A DNA stretch of 64,000 nucleotides from Planctomycetota bacterium (GTDB lineage: Bacteria; Planctomycetota; Planctomycetia; Pirellulales; Pirellulaceae), in NCBI GenBank assembly GCA_026692905.1, contig JAPLNL010000040.1, positions 1-64,000 of the forward strand, written 5' to 3'. The notes under the pieces were generated by a model. That model ran no database searches. It was not told the origin of the DNA and saw only the letters and a list, made by a program, of their open reading frames with translations. The position numbers and the translations under genes are program-made. This document shows, piece after piece, positions 33,430 to 42,746 of this stretch (within the stretch, counting starts at the first letter, position 1; each line of letters opens with the position of its first letter).

Positions 33430-35376
33430 ATGCTTCAAAAAACCGTTCTGCTTTTTAGCCTTGTTCTTCATGTCGCTCCAATCGGCATCGCCTTGGCCGT
33501 AGCCCAGACTCCGCCTGGTGCCAATGCAAAAGCTACTCCTGCAGACCTAAAGCCGCTCAAAGATTCGGTCAAAAAACTTTCCGTGCTTTTGAAAGATAGC
33601 AAGGTTGTCGAATCGGTTGAGATCGCGGAGCAAGCGACCAAACGAATTCAAGAGCTTACCGAACACGCTTCGGTCAAGGAGTTGGCGGAGATCAAGAAGA
33701 TCCATATTGAGTTTGCAAAACTGCATAGCGAACTGGTGGTTCAAGGAGCCGAAATGTCGGAGCTACCAACTTGGGAAGCTCTGCTCAAGGCAAAGAAATC
33801 GACGGGGCAACCAAGCGATGAGAAAAAGCCTGCCTCAAAGCCTGCAGAGACTAAGACCAACGGGTCCGGGGCGATTAGTTTCTCGAAAGACATCGCACCA
33901 TGGATGGTGGAACAATGCTCGCGGTGCCATATCAATGCAGATCGCGGCGGTTTCTCCCTCGCCACTTTCACCGCTCTGACGAAAGGCTCAAAAGGTGGCG
34001 TGGTCTTGTTTCCAGGCGACCCAGTTGCGAGTCGACTTGTCGAGACAATTGAAACGGGAGACATGCCTCGCAGTGGCAACAGAGTTTCGCCTGAAAATCT
34101 GGCCAAACTGAAACAGTGGGTCAAGGAAGGGGCTAAGTTCGATGGGCCTTCTCCGGACGCTCCGATTGCATCGTTGGTCATTGGCAAACCAGCCCCTGCT
34201 GGCACTCCTGCAAAACCTGAGCCTACCAAAGTCAACGCTCCTACAGGAAAAGAAACGGTCAGCTTTGCTCGCGATGTCGCTCCGATCTTGATGGCAAATT
34301 GCAATGGATGTCACTATGCTGCGACTCGCGTTGGCGGTGGGCTTCAGTTCAATATGTTCGCCCAAATCCTCAAGGGTGGTGATAGTGGTGCCATCGTTTT
34401 GCCAGGCAAGCCTGATGAGAGCCTCATCATCCGAAAGCTTCGTGGGCAAGAAGGAGCGAGAATGCCAATGGGGCGGCCAGAGTTGCCAGAGGCACAGATC
34501 CAAATGGTGGCGACTTGGATTAAAGAAGGAGCAACCTTCGATGGCCAAAACAAAGATGCCAAGTTGGACCAAGTTGTCGGTCAAGCGTTTGCTGCCAAAG
34601 CATCACACAAAGAGCTGATGGCAAAGCGGATGGAACGAACGAGAGAAAAGTGGAAGATCGCCTCACCCAAAAATGAGCATGACGAAGCGATTGATGAGCA
34701 GTTTCATGTGATTGGAAACATAGGCCCTGAGAACGCGAAAGTTCTTTTGGCACAAGCCAATACGGCAGCGGGCCAAATAAGGAAAATGTTTAACGTCACC
34801 AGCAAAGAACCGCTCGTGAAAGGTGGCATCACTGTCTTTGCATTGAAGCAACGTTATGATTACAGCGAGTTCGGCAAAATGCTGGAAAGCCGCGCTCTGC
34901 CTGCCGAATGGTCTAGCCACTGGCGAAGTGAAGTCCTCGATAGCTACGTGGCGATTGTGTTCGATAAGTCAGAGGATAAGATCAATGAGACTTCCCTCCT
35001 GCAGCAAATGACGAGTCTTTGGATCAGTTCGTTCGAAGGTGTGCCACGTTGGTTCGCTGACGGTGCCGGACGCCAAGCCCTCGCGTTGACGGTTGGAGCA
35101 AAGGACGCTCGAGTCCAGCCCTGGCTTAAAAGAATGCCGGAGTCCATGGAGCAAATGAAAACGCTAAAGTCCCTCTTGGATGGTTCCATGAATGACGAGG
35201 CATCCGCCATCATCGGCTTCGGCGTCATCCGAACGATGTACGAAGCGAAAATGAAGATCAAGTACGAAGCGATCGTAAGGTCTCTTGCCAGCGGAATGAG
35301 CTTTGACCAGGCGACGACAAAAAACATCGGATCGATGGAAGATTTTTTAAAGAAGCTGCTTGGAAAAACAAAGTAA
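33430..35376 (+). CDS. Exported protein with two tandem PSCyt1-type cytochrome modules
   Basis: A 648-residue protein from ATG 33430 (signal peptide LLFSLVLHVAPIGIALAVAQ); the open frame starts at 33382 but the signal peptide favours 33430. Two c-type heme motifs, CSRCH (163-167) and CNGCH (291-295), lie in repeated modules of about 95 residues. Both modules read SF(S/A)(K/R)D(I/V)AP...CxxCH...GG...(L)FPG-P-S-(L/I)...MP...W(V/I)KEGA(K/T)FDG. The C-terminal half (from about 385) has no heme motif. It includes VPRWFADGAGRQALALTVGA, a peptidase-MA-like helix that lacks the HExxH zinc site. The role is unknown; such modules occur in planctomycete periplasmic carbohydrate-utilisation proteins. Confidence 0.85.
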   Translation: MLQKTVLLFSLVLHVAPIGIALAVAQTPPGANAKATPADLKPLKDSVKKLSVLLKDSKVVESVEIAEQATKRIQELTEHASVKELAEIKKIHIEFAKLHSELVVQGAEMSELPTWEALLKAKKSTGQPSDEKKPASKPAETKTNGSGAISFSKDIAPWMVEQCSRCHINADRGGFSLATFTALTKGSKGGVVLFPGDPVASRLVETIETGDMPRSGNRVSPENLAKLKQWVKEGAKFDGPSPDAPIASLVIGKPAPAGTPAKPEPTKVNAPTGKETVSFARDVAPILMANCNGCHYAATRVGGGLQFNMFAQILKGGDSGAIVLPGKPDESLIIRKLRGQEGARMPMGRPELPEAQIQMVATWIKEGATFDGQNKDAKLDQVVGQAFAAKASHKELMAKRMERTREKWKIASPKNEHDEAIDEQFHVIGNIGPENAKVLLAQANTAAGQIRKMFNVTSKEPLVKGGITVFALKQRYDYSEFGKMLESRALPAEWSSHWRSEVLDSYVAIVFDKSEDKINETSLLQQMTSLWISSFEGVPRWFADGAGRQALALTVGAKDARVQPWLKRMPESMEQMKTLKSLLDGSMNDEASAIIGFGVIRTMYEAKMKIKYEAIVRSLASGMSFDQATTKNIGSMEDFLKKLLGKTK

Positions 35377-35418
35377 GCACATCCGCATTTGTTTTTCGTA
35401 TCAATTCGCCGCTAGCCG

Positions 35419-35463
35419 CTAGCCCCGGTTCTCGACGATTGTCGAGTGGGAAACCGGGGCTAG
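35419..35463. repeat. Cruciform-type palindrome after the di-heme protein gene
   Basis: Outer 12-bp arms CTAGCCCCGGTT (35419-35430) and AACCGGGGCTAG (35452-35463) enclose a second perfect hairpin, CTCGAC-GATT-GTCGAG (35431-35446). There is no T run, so a simple terminator role is doubtful. Confidence 0.8.
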
Positions 35464-35524
35464 GGCAACCAATCGCTTGCTTAGTTTTCATTAGGCCCCG
35501 AACCCGGAGATAATACGGTTGAGA

Positions 35525-35640
35525 CACCCTCCCGCTGGGAGGGTCGAGCGCAGCGAGGGGAGGGTGAAGTGCCAACAACGATTGCACAAGTCAGTACACC
35601 CTCCCCGGGCCGAAGGCCCGACCCTCCCAGAGGGAGGGTA
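35525..35640. repeat. Two CACCCTCCC...GGGAGGGT hairpin repeats
   Basis: 35525-35568 and 35597-35640 each start CACCCTCCC and end with a GGGAGGGT-type arm, with a second internal palindrome (GGGCCGAAGGCCC in the second). They fill the space between the convergent di-heme and ExeA-type genes. Confidence 0.78.
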
Positions 35641-35661
35641 ACTTTCAGACCGCCGCTCGTC

Positions 35662-36498
35662 TTAGGCTGCGGCAGAGCGGCTGGTGAGTTCCGCGTTGGC
35701 GTTTTCGATTGTTATGGCGTCGATCCGCGATTTGTCCTGTGCATAAGCCACCATGAGAGCCAAGTCGCAGAGACGGTTGATACGTCGAGGAACACCGAGC
35801 GTGAGTTCCTGAATCAAGCTGATCGCTTCATCGTCGAACATTGAGGGTTTGTTCCATCCTGCCGTCGCAATTCGATGCTGAATGTAGCCCGCCGTTTCTT
35901 GGCCAGAAAAGCGATCGAGAACACAACGCACCGCCACGCGATCTTCGAGCGCGGTGTGACGTGCCAAGTGCGATAGGAGAATTGGCGACCCAGACAAAAC
36001 GAGCGTCATTGCGGTTTCGGATTCGGCAAGTTCGGTGGCCAAGTTCAATAGCAATCGCAACGGCTCCAAGGATCCGCAGTTATCCAGCAAGTGAGCCTCG
36101 TCGATTGCGATGACCGCGTGTTGAGAGTCGCTGACGTTGTGCCGGAGGATTCGTTCAATGGTTTCGATTGAATACCCGATTTCGCCAAAGGTGTCAGAGC
36201 CTTCGTGTGGAGCAATTTGCCGTGCGATGTACCGAAGCAATTGGTCGGGGGGCATCGCAGGATAGACAACTCGAACGGTGGGAGCAATAAACTCTGGCAA
36301 TTGAGAAAAAACCGCATCCAGCAACATCGATTTCCCAAGGCCGGGTTCGCCGCACAAGACTGCAACCGAGCGACGCGTTTCGATCGCGTAATGCATCTTG
36401 AGCAATGCGGCTTGATGTGAATCGGAGGGATAGTAGAAATTTGCTTCTGGCCGACTGTCGAAGGGTCGGCTCTGAAGGCCCCAATGCGATTGGTACAT
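35662..36498 (-). CDS. ExeA/GspA-type AAA ATPase
   Basis: A 278-residue protein starting MYQSHWGLQSRPFDSRPEANFYYPS, which is the classic ExeA opening (YxxxWGLxxxPFxxxPDPxxFYxS). Walker A is GEPGLGKS (50-57), Walker B AVIAIDEAH (128-136) and the sensor region VLSGSP. GVPRRINRLCDLALM is the C-terminal lid. Relatives drive assembly of secretion channels or, next to CpsD-like kinases, accompany exopolysaccharide loci. It lies 40 bp behind the CpsD/MinD-type gene in the same leftward operon, the same pairing as in XrtA-type polysaccharide clusters, but no polymerase or glycosyltransferase is present here. Confidence 0.92.
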   Translation of the reverse strand: MYQSHWGLQSRPFDSRPEANFYYPSDSHQAALLKMHYAIETRRSVAVLCGEPGLGKSMLLDAVFSQLPEFIAPTVRVVYPAMPPDQLLRYIARQIAPHEGSDTFGEIGYSIETIERILRHNVSDSQHAVIAIDEAHLLDNCGSLEPLRLLLNLATELAESETAMTLVLSGSPILLSHLARHTALEDRVAVRCVLDRFSGQETAGYIQHRIATAGWNKPSMFDDEAISLIQELTLGVPRRINRLCDLALMVAYAQDKSRIDAITIENANAELTSRSAAA

Positions 36499-36538
36499 AG
36501 TCGAACCTGATTCCAGTTAGTAATTGGGCCCGCGAGCC

Positions 36539-38197
36539 TTAGGATTGAAAATTTTCGACCAGACCGATCGAGGAGATTCCCATTCCTTGCAAAATACTCA
36601 CGGCGGTATCCACTTTTTCTTTGATGCTCAATTCCGTATCCACAACGACGATCGCTGCGTCCACAATACTTTCTTGCGCCACACCGACCATATCGCGTTG
36701 CTCCAAGTTTAGCCTGTTGGCATCGATGAAGACCATATCGAACGCTGTCGAAATGCGTCGAATCAATTTGGCCATGCGATGAAGATTCGCATGCATTTGC
36801 TGTTGAGATACGACGCTCGTCAAAGGGAACAATGTCATGTTGTCCGAAATGGAGTGGATTGCAATCTCATTCAACGGGACGTTTTCAAACAAACAGTCCT
36901 GCCAACCGTACTGCATATCAAGTCGGAGTTGGTCGACGAGGCTTGGGCAGAAAGTATCGCCATCGATCAGTGCGACACGAAGGCCTGCGCTGGCCGCGCA
37001 TCGAGCCATGTGCATTGCGACAGTGCTGCGTCCGACACCTCGTTCGCCACTCGTAATGGCCATCACCTTTAGACCGTCACGATTTGCAAGGCTGAGATGT
37101 TTTCCAATTTGTTGGAAGGCATCAGCATGGGCGGTTTCAATATGCTTGACCACTTCAGGCCAGAAAAATTGGTCCACTTCCCAACTTGGGTTCAACGCAA
37201 CAGGCAACGGAAGAGCCGTTGGAAGTTGTGGCGGAGCCGAAACTTTGGGTGGTTGGGTATTTTGCTCGGATCGAGGACCGGCGTTTTGAACCGAGCGACT
37301 ACCGTGTGAATTATCAAATCGGCGTGTCGTTTTGGCTTCGCCGACGAATAGAGCATCCACTGGTCGAGCGGCCGGTTGGACTGGCGCTGTCGGCATATTT
37401 GCTACCGAGTGGGTCGGAAGCTGGACGATAGGAGCATCGGAAGTTTTATGAGGGCGTCGGTCCACATGGGGTTCAGGCGGAAGCGATCGTTTTGCTGGTG
37501 CGATGCTTGGCGAAGATGTTGCACCCGTCCCAAAGGCGATAGGCTCTGTCATTTCGACGAGGGCTCGTTCGGAGGGTCTTGCGGCAGCAAGACGCTGCGA
37601 CGTTGTGTGTCCAGCGAGACCATCTACGTACATGACTTGGTCGTACGCTGCTTGGTCGGTTGCGGCAGGGGTGGTGCTCGAATCGTAGGCCACTTGTTGG
37701 ATTGGCTGCTTGGGCTGCTTCGATTGTGTTTGTGCTGGAATGTGTTTTGGAGGATCAATTTGTGCTGGAATGTGTTTTGGAGGATCAACTGGGCCGACCG
37801 AGTGAGGTCGGTATTGGGCCGCTTCGTTTGAAACAGCGGGAATTCCATTGCGAACATATGCTGCTGCAGAGGTTGATTCCAGAGCCTTCATTCCACGTTC
37901 GGCACCGAGGGCGGACCAGACACCCTGTTTGGGACGGGTCGGCTCGACCGGTTTCGGATTTGCATAACTACCAGGCTCTGCATGCGAGGGATCGAACCGA
38001 AGCTTAGCCCCGGATGGCAGATTTTGAGGAGGTTGAGTGGCTGGCGCGGTCATCTCTCGCGCTGGGCCCGTTCTGACGATGCTCGCATTTTGAGTCGTTT
38101 GAGTATCCGAATCAGTTGGAGCGGATGGCGCGCTAAGGGACTGCGATGCGCGGTTCTTGAGATACGCCCGCAAAAATGCCTGATTCACTTCGCTCAT
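36539..38197 (-). CDS. CpsD/MinD-type P-loop ATPase with long disordered N-terminus and altered Walker A
   Basis: A 552-residue protein. Residues 1-335 are Pro/Ser/Ala-rich and probably disordered, with a 10-residue tandem repeat (DPPKHIPAQI, residues 138-157). The ATPase domain is residues 345-552: VMAITSGERGVGRSTVAMHMARC (Walker A at 384-392), the A' motif VALIDGD (408-414) and MVFIDAN (Walker B region). In the Walker A the usual GK(S/T) lysine is Arg (GVGRST), and the N-terminal signature lysine of the MinD class is also absent. Either the protein is a non-hydrolysing relative, or Arg substitutes. There is no Tyr-rich tail as in BY-kinases. It sits between the membrane protein gene and the ExeA-type gene, 41 bp from each. 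Confidence 0.85.
   Translation of the reverse strand: MSEVNQAFLRAYLKNRASQSLSAPSAPTDSDTQTTQNASIVRTGPAREMTAPATQPPQNLPSGAKLRFDPSHAEPGSYANPKPVEPTRPKQGVWSALGAERGMKALESTSAAAYVRNGIPAVSNEAAQYRPHSVGPVDPPKHIPAQIDPPKHIPAQTQSKQPKQPIQQVAYDSSTTPAATDQAAYDQVMYVDGLAGHTTSQRLAAARPSERALVEMTEPIAFGTGATSSPSIAPAKRSLPPEPHVDRRPHKTSDAPIVQLPTHSVANMPTAPVQPAARPVDALFVGEAKTTRRFDNSHGSRSVQNAGPRSEQNTQPPKVSAPPQLPTALPLPVALNPSWEVDQFFWPEVVKHIETAHADAFQQIGKHLSLANRDGLKVMAITSGERGVGRSTVAMHMARCAASAGLRVALIDGDTFCPSLVDQLRLDMQYGWQDCLFENVPLNEIAIHSISDNMTLFPLTSVVSQQQMHANLHRMAKLIRRISTAFDMVFIDANRLNLEQRDMVGVAQESIVDAAIVVVDTELSIKEKVDTAVSILQGMGISSIGLVENFQS
37731..37790. repeat. 30-bp in-frame tandem duplication
   Basis: Two consecutive 30-base units beginning TGTGCTGGAATGTGTTTTGG differ at one base and encode the duplicated 10-residue PPKHIPAQ-type motif in the disordered part of the CpsD/MinD-type protein. 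It looks like a recent slippage duplication. Confidence 0.9.
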
Positions 38198-38236
38198 GAT
38201 CGATCAATCCATTCAATCAACGTGGTACGTTTTACT

Positions 38237-39664
38237 TTATTTACCGGGAGGATATCCGAACGAGTTCCCACCTTGCGGGGGCGCAACAGGCGTGTACGGA
38301 ACTTGAGGCGTGACTGTAGGTGGATATCTATTGGAAGTGTTGGAAGCTGGCTGTCGAATCATCTGCGACTGCTGAGCCGCGCCTGAAGCGCTTTGCTCGT
38401 AGGGAGGTACCCTTAAAGCTGGGTTTTCCTGCGGAATTGGTGGATACGATCTGCCAGACAACGTGTTTTCCGACGACAAAGGTTGGTAGACGCTTGGTGT
38501 AGTCGGATTAGGTATAGGCTGGTACGGGGTTAAGTTGTTCGGTAGCGAATTCCCTGCGTTGACTGGAACATAAGAAATAGGGGTCGTTGGAAAACTTAGC
38601 TCCACGGAAGGCTTTGCGAAGGATTGGCCTTCGACCGTACTGGCGACTGGGCTTTGATTGCTTCGGTTTCGCAAATCTATCAATTCTCGAGTTGTCAACC
38701 TCGGGTTAACGCTATCCACGATCCCAGAAGTTCCTTCGCCGGGTCTTGCTGTACTGGTTGCCTCGGCAGTCATGGACGAACTAAACGAATCACCCGAGGG
38801 GAGAGTAGAATTGACTGGTTGAGAATTCATGGCAACCCGTGTATCGGGGAAGCTAAGTGAAGGACTCGATGCAGGAGTCATTCCAGGTTTTGAGCTTGGG
38901 GGTAGTAGGGATGGCTTCGCTTGAACCATGTTTTGTTCCACCTCGCGTCGATTTAAGGCCCCGTTTTCCACCACACCGCCTTGGAGCGATATCGGATCTT
39001 TCGAAATGTCGTTTTGCGACGAAGAGTCGTTGAGATCGATACTTGCCAAGGAACTCGTCGATGGAACTGGAACGGGAGTTCCAAAACCTACCAGCTCAAG
39101 CGGTTTGTCGTTAGAATTTTTTTGTTCTGCCAATGGAAGTGTGGGAGGCTGCAGATTCGGAAGTGGAGGGAATAGGGCCTCCTTTTCCATTGTATTAGGT
39201 GAACTGGCTGTGCCTATCTTTGTTGCCATCGGTGGCGGCGTATCAGGCGAATTCGATTCGGGTTTCAAACCTGATGGGCTTCCGCCCGAGTTCGAGGCGA
39301 TCGTAGGGCTGCCCCCATTCCTCGCGTTTTGTGTGTTTCGAATAACCAGCAGGCAGAGTGCGATCACCAGGACTCCAACGACCACGTTGTACGGACGATT
39401 GCTGCTGGCGGTTGCTGGTTTTGGAACTGACTGGGCGGCAGGTATGGCGAGTGCAGGTATTGGAGTTGCGACCGATGTCGACTCAACCCTAGCTGTCAAC
39501 TTTTCTGCTGGGCCACTTGTCGTGGCAACAGATGACTTGGCCGAGTTCGCGATTCCGCCCACGATGTTCGGCTGAACATTTCGTAGGGAAAAGAGAACAG
39601 GTACCGATCCGGTTCCCGGTCTGTGCGGTTGAGCACTTCTCTGCTGCCTGTTTGATTCGGTCAT
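38237..39664 (-). CDS. Low-complexity single-pass membrane protein
   Basis: A 475-residue protein. Residues 1-90 are Ser/Pro/Ala-rich, one membrane helix follows (about 92-110, NVVVGVLVIALCLLVI), and the remainder is Ser/Pro/Asn/Gly-rich with no folded domain recognisable. The last 100 residues are Pro/Tyr-rich (TPYQPIPNPTTPSVYQPL; QVPYTPVAPPQG) and might bind another protein or the cell envelope. It is the first gene of the operon with the CpsD/MinD-type and ExeA-type ATPases. By position it could be the membrane anchor or adaptor of that complex, much as polysaccharide co-polymerases are for CpsD, though there is no sequence similarity to them. Confidence 0.75.
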   Translation of the reverse strand: MTESNRQQRSAQPHRPGTGSVPVLFSLRNVQPNIVGGIANSAKSSVATTSGPAEKLTARVESTSVATPIPALAIPAAQSVPKPATASSNRPYNVVVGVLVIALCLLVIRNTQNARNGGSPTIASNSGGSPSGLKPESNSPDTPPPMATKIGTASSPNTMEKEALFPPLPNLQPPTLPLAEQKNSNDKPLELVGFGTPVPVPSTSSLASIDLNDSSSQNDISKDPISLQGGVVENGALNRREVEQNMVQAKPSLLPPSSKPGMTPASSPSLSFPDTRVAMNSQPVNSTLPSGDSFSSSMTAEATSTARPGEGTSGIVDSVNPRLTTRELIDLRNRSNQSPVASTVEGQSFAKPSVELSFPTTPISYVPVNAGNSLPNNLTPYQPIPNPTTPSVYQPLSSENTLSGRSYPPIPQENPALRVPPYEQSASGAAQQSQMIRQPASNTSNRYPPTVTPQVPYTPVAPPQGGNSFGYPPGK

Positions 39665-40157
39665 TGGGACGATTCCTTTCGAACCAAGCTGCCCATCGGG
39701 CTAAATTTGTTTTTTCAAGTCGAGCCGATCGCTCCCGAAATCCGGAAACACAACGGCAGACTACTAGCGGTTATCGGTTGGATTATTTCGATTCTTGAGC
39801 TTTTGACGATCGGAGAATCTGGGTTATTTGCGGCGACGCTTCCGTTTTCGTGGTTTTGCGTGCCAGAACTTCCCTTGATCAGGCTAGAAACCAACGCCCC
39901 TCAAGGGAAGAGCAATCCAGAGGCTTAACTGAATTTCTAACCGAACTTGGTTCTGGTGCGGCGAACGAGTCCCTGGGCGAGCTCGCGAATTCACTCCCTT
40001 GACTGTCGCGCTGAAGACTCATAGGTATCAAAATCGATACATTTAGCCCACTGGACGCCTCCCTCGCAATAAGAAAAGTCCAAAATTGCGTGGTAATGTT
40101 GGGGAATCTTTCTGGCAAAGTATCATCAAAACAGGGTGGTTTTTCCTTATCTCGGGG
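39665..40157. other. Non-coding stretch between divergent genes
   Basis: About 490 bp with no convincing gene or repeat. The short frames in it have no ribosome binding site and random-looking composition. Confidence 0.5.
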
Positions 40158-42746
40158 ATGCGCATGTCCAGCAACGAACACCAGTCGAAGAAGGTACGAA
40201 AGCTAGCGATCGAGTCGCTTGAATCGAGGCGCGTCATGGCGACTCTTCCGTACGGTGCCGCATTCGATGACACTGGCGAGTTTATGTTGGGGAGGGTTGC
40301 TGTTACCCCTGTTTTCTTGGAAAGCGATGGCTCGATCGATCCAAACACGGAGAACTGGAACCCGGCTCAGATCACCCAAGTTATTAGCAATATCCAGACC
40401 GGATTGAATTGGTGGACACAGCTTTTGGCGACCAAAAGTTCCGTTCACACTCTCAGTTTTGTAATTGATACGACCTATGCGACCAAGCCAGTTGCCACCC
40501 CGTATGAGCCAATTTCTCGTCGATCCGATGACCACACTTTATGGGCGGGCAAGTTTCTTGCGGATTTGGGATTCAGCAGCGGAACGACGATCGATCGAGT
40601 TCGCGCGTTTAACAATTCCCAACGCGAAAAACTAGACACGGATTGGGCCTTTACCATTTTCGTGGCGAACTCACAAGCTGATGGCGATGGCGGTTTCGCG
40701 ACTGGCGGGTCCTTTACAAGAGCATTTGCATTCGCCGGTGGGCTTTACGAGGTGGTTCCGTCGACCCGTCCAGCCTCGACCTATTCCCATGAAACCGGAC
40801 ATATGTTTTGGGCGAGGGACGAATACACGGGTGGAGGAAAGTACACAGACCGCCGCGGCTACTACAACGCTCAGAACACGAATGCATTCGATCTCAATCC
40901 AACCCAAAATTTCCAGCAAGAAACGAGTATCATGTCGGCTGGCTCGACGCTGCAGACGGCATACGACACCGTGGTTAGTGCGGATGCAACGCTTGCCCAA
41001 ATTGGATGGAAGGATAGTGATCGCGACGGGATATTCGACGTGCTGGATGTCCCGTTCTCGCTCGAAGGAACTGGCCGATTTGATGAGGCTTCGGGCACGT
41101 ATCGTTTTGTTGGACACTCATCGGTCCAGACTTTAGCCAATCGAAATTCATCCGGTACGCAAAACGACATCACGCTCAATAAGATCGGTAAAGTTGAATA
41201 TAGAATCAACAATGGCCCTTGGACAACGTACTCTACCCCGAACCAGTACGTTGTCGATATCGACATGAGCATTCCTTTGGGGGCAACGAATTCGGGAACC
41301 ATCGAAATCCGAACATCGGATCCTCGTATCGGAATTTCAAGCAATGTCTTTAGCGGCACGATCGGAGCCGCACCGGACACGACAACCCAACACGGAATCC
41401 AGGGATTTGTTTGGAACGATACAGACCGCAATAACGCTTGGAATTCCAACGAAGCCGGATTGGCTGGCATGTCGGTTACCATCGTCAACAACAGCAACCA
41501 ACCCATCGTTTTTCAAACAATCGTTGAGCCAGATACTTTTCAGTCTGGGCAATATACGAACACCTCCAACGGTGTTCGTCTCGATTGCATAGGGGAGGAC
41601 ACGCTGGGTGCGATTGGAGTCTTCGAGGACCCCAATGCTTCCACCGGCGCTAAAATTTTTAAGCCGTATTCCAACTCAGCAAGCGGATATGTCGATGCGT
41701 TTCGCGGCACCCGCCAGCAGCTGCGGGCTCGCTTCGACAAACCGACATCCTATGCTTCCATTGACGCGATAGCGATCGTTGATGACACCGATGTTCGCAT
41801 CGATGCCTTTGCTGCCGACGGATCTTTGATCAAACGTGTCGAACAAAAAGGGTTACTCAACGGCCAAAAAGTAACCATCGAGGTTGGGACCGATACGGCC
41901 CAGATCGCTTCGGTCGTCATCAGCGGTTTCAACAACTCGTACGTCAAGCTCGACAATCTGAGATTTGGTCCGAAGAACTCTGCAAGGACCGCGAGCGACG
42001 GCAGTTACTCGTTAGCCAATCTTCCTGCTGGAAACTACAACCTTCTCGTCCAAGCTACGGATGTGGGATACGAGTTCACAAATCCATCCACGGGGCTCCA
42101 ATCCGTAGTATTTGCGACCGGAACTTCGCTGTCCCATATCGATTTCGGTTTGAAACGAACACCGAGCCCCTGGCAAAACCAAGCGTTGAAGGAAGACGTC
42201 GACAATAGCGGCTCTGTCGATCCACTCGACGTATTGGTTTTGATTAACGAGATCAATCTCGCTGGCTCCCGCCCATTAACGGGTTCTGGTCAGAGCACTC
42301 CTCCCTTTATCGATGTCGACGGTGATCGAAGCATCGGCCCGCTTGATGTCCTAATGGTCATCAACTACATCAACACGCACCCGTCGTCGGGTGGCGTTGG
42401 TGCCGGTGGCGAAGGTGAGACGGCCGCGTTTGTACGAATGCCAACGCAGCCATCTTCGGCTCCATTCACATCCTTCGTCATCGATGCCCGAGCCGAACGG
42501 TCCGCAACTCGAATTGTTGCCAACTCATCTCGCGTCAGCCGCCTCGGTGAGTCGGGGGCTGAAAAATGCGGCTGCCCAGCATGCACCTCGCTGGCGCCGT
42601 CAGGCGAATCAAGCCCAGCCATCATCGATATTGCGACCGCCAGTAAGTTAGGGAACTCTGTCTCCTCCAAAACCATTGAGCCCAACCTATCTAGCAACTC
42701 AGGTCTTGCGAACCTAGATGAGCTCCTCAAGAACTGGAGTTCTTAG
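40158..42746 (+). CDS. Secreted planctomycete protein with HExxH motif, SdrD-B-like domain and dockerin-like repeats
   Basis: About 862 residues from ATG 40158 (or 40164). It starts with RKLAIESLESRRVMAT, the LE-x-LExR-x-(L/M)A motif found at the N-terminus of many exported planctomycete proteins. Residues about 25-300 contain TYSHETGHMFWARDEY, where HETGH fits the zincin motif HExxH. The domain around it (TIFVANSQADGDGGF; SIMSAGSTLQ, possibly the Met-turn) suggests an extracellular metalloprotease. Then follow an SdrD-B-like domain (IQGFVWNDTDRNNAWNSNEAGLAGM...DGSYSLANLPAGNYNLLV) interrupted by a separate beta domain, and two EF-hand-like dockerin repeats (DVDNSGSVDPLDVLVLINEIN; DVDGDRSIGPLDVLMVINYIN). 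The stop codon TAG (42744-42746) lies within a family 3 repeat. Confidence 0.82.
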   Translation: MRMSSNEHQSKKVRKLAIESLESRRVMATLPYGAAFDDTGEFMLGRVAVTPVFLESDGSIDPNTENWNPAQITQVISNIQTGLNWWTQLLATKSSVHTLSFVIDTTYATKPVATPYEPISRRSDDHTLWAGKFLADLGFSSGTTIDRVRAFNNSQREKLDTDWAFTIFVANSQADGDGGFATGGSFTRAFAFAGGLYEVVPSTRPASTYSHETGHMFWARDEYTGGGKYTDRRGYYNAQNTNAFDLNPTQNFQQETSIMSAGSTLQTAYDTVVSADATLAQIGWKDSDRDGIFDVLDVPFSLEGTGRFDEASGTYRFVGHSSVQTLANRNSSGTQNDITLNKIGKVEYRINNGPWTTYSTPNQYVVDIDMSIPLGATNSGTIEIRTSDPRIGISSNVFSGTIGAAPDTTTQHGIQGFVWNDTDRNNAWNSNEAGLAGMSVTIVNNSNQPIVFQTIVEPDTFQSGQYTNTSNGVRLDCIGEDTLGAIGVFEDPNASTGAKIFKPYSNSASGYVDAFRGTRQQLRARFDKPTSYASIDAIAIVDDTDVRIDAFAADGSLIKRVEQKGLLNGQKVTIEVGTDTAQIASVVISGFNNSYVKLDNLRFGPKNSARTASDGSYSLANLPAGNYNLLVQATDVGYEFTNPSTGLQSVVFATGTSLSHIDFGLKRTPSPWQNQALKEDVDNSGSVDPLDVLVLINEINLAGSRPLTGSGQSTPPFIDVDGDRSIGPLDVLMVINYINTHPSSGGVGAGGEGETAAFVRMPTQPSSAPFTSFVIDARAERSATRIVANSSRVSRLGESGAEKCGCPACTSLAPSGESSPAIIDIATASKLGNSVSSKTIEPNLSSNSGLANLDELLKNWSS

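Noticed and set aside
39517-39798. 93-codon open frame crossing the start of the low-complexity membrane protein gene
   Set aside because: It overlaps a better gene on the other strand and its residues look random.
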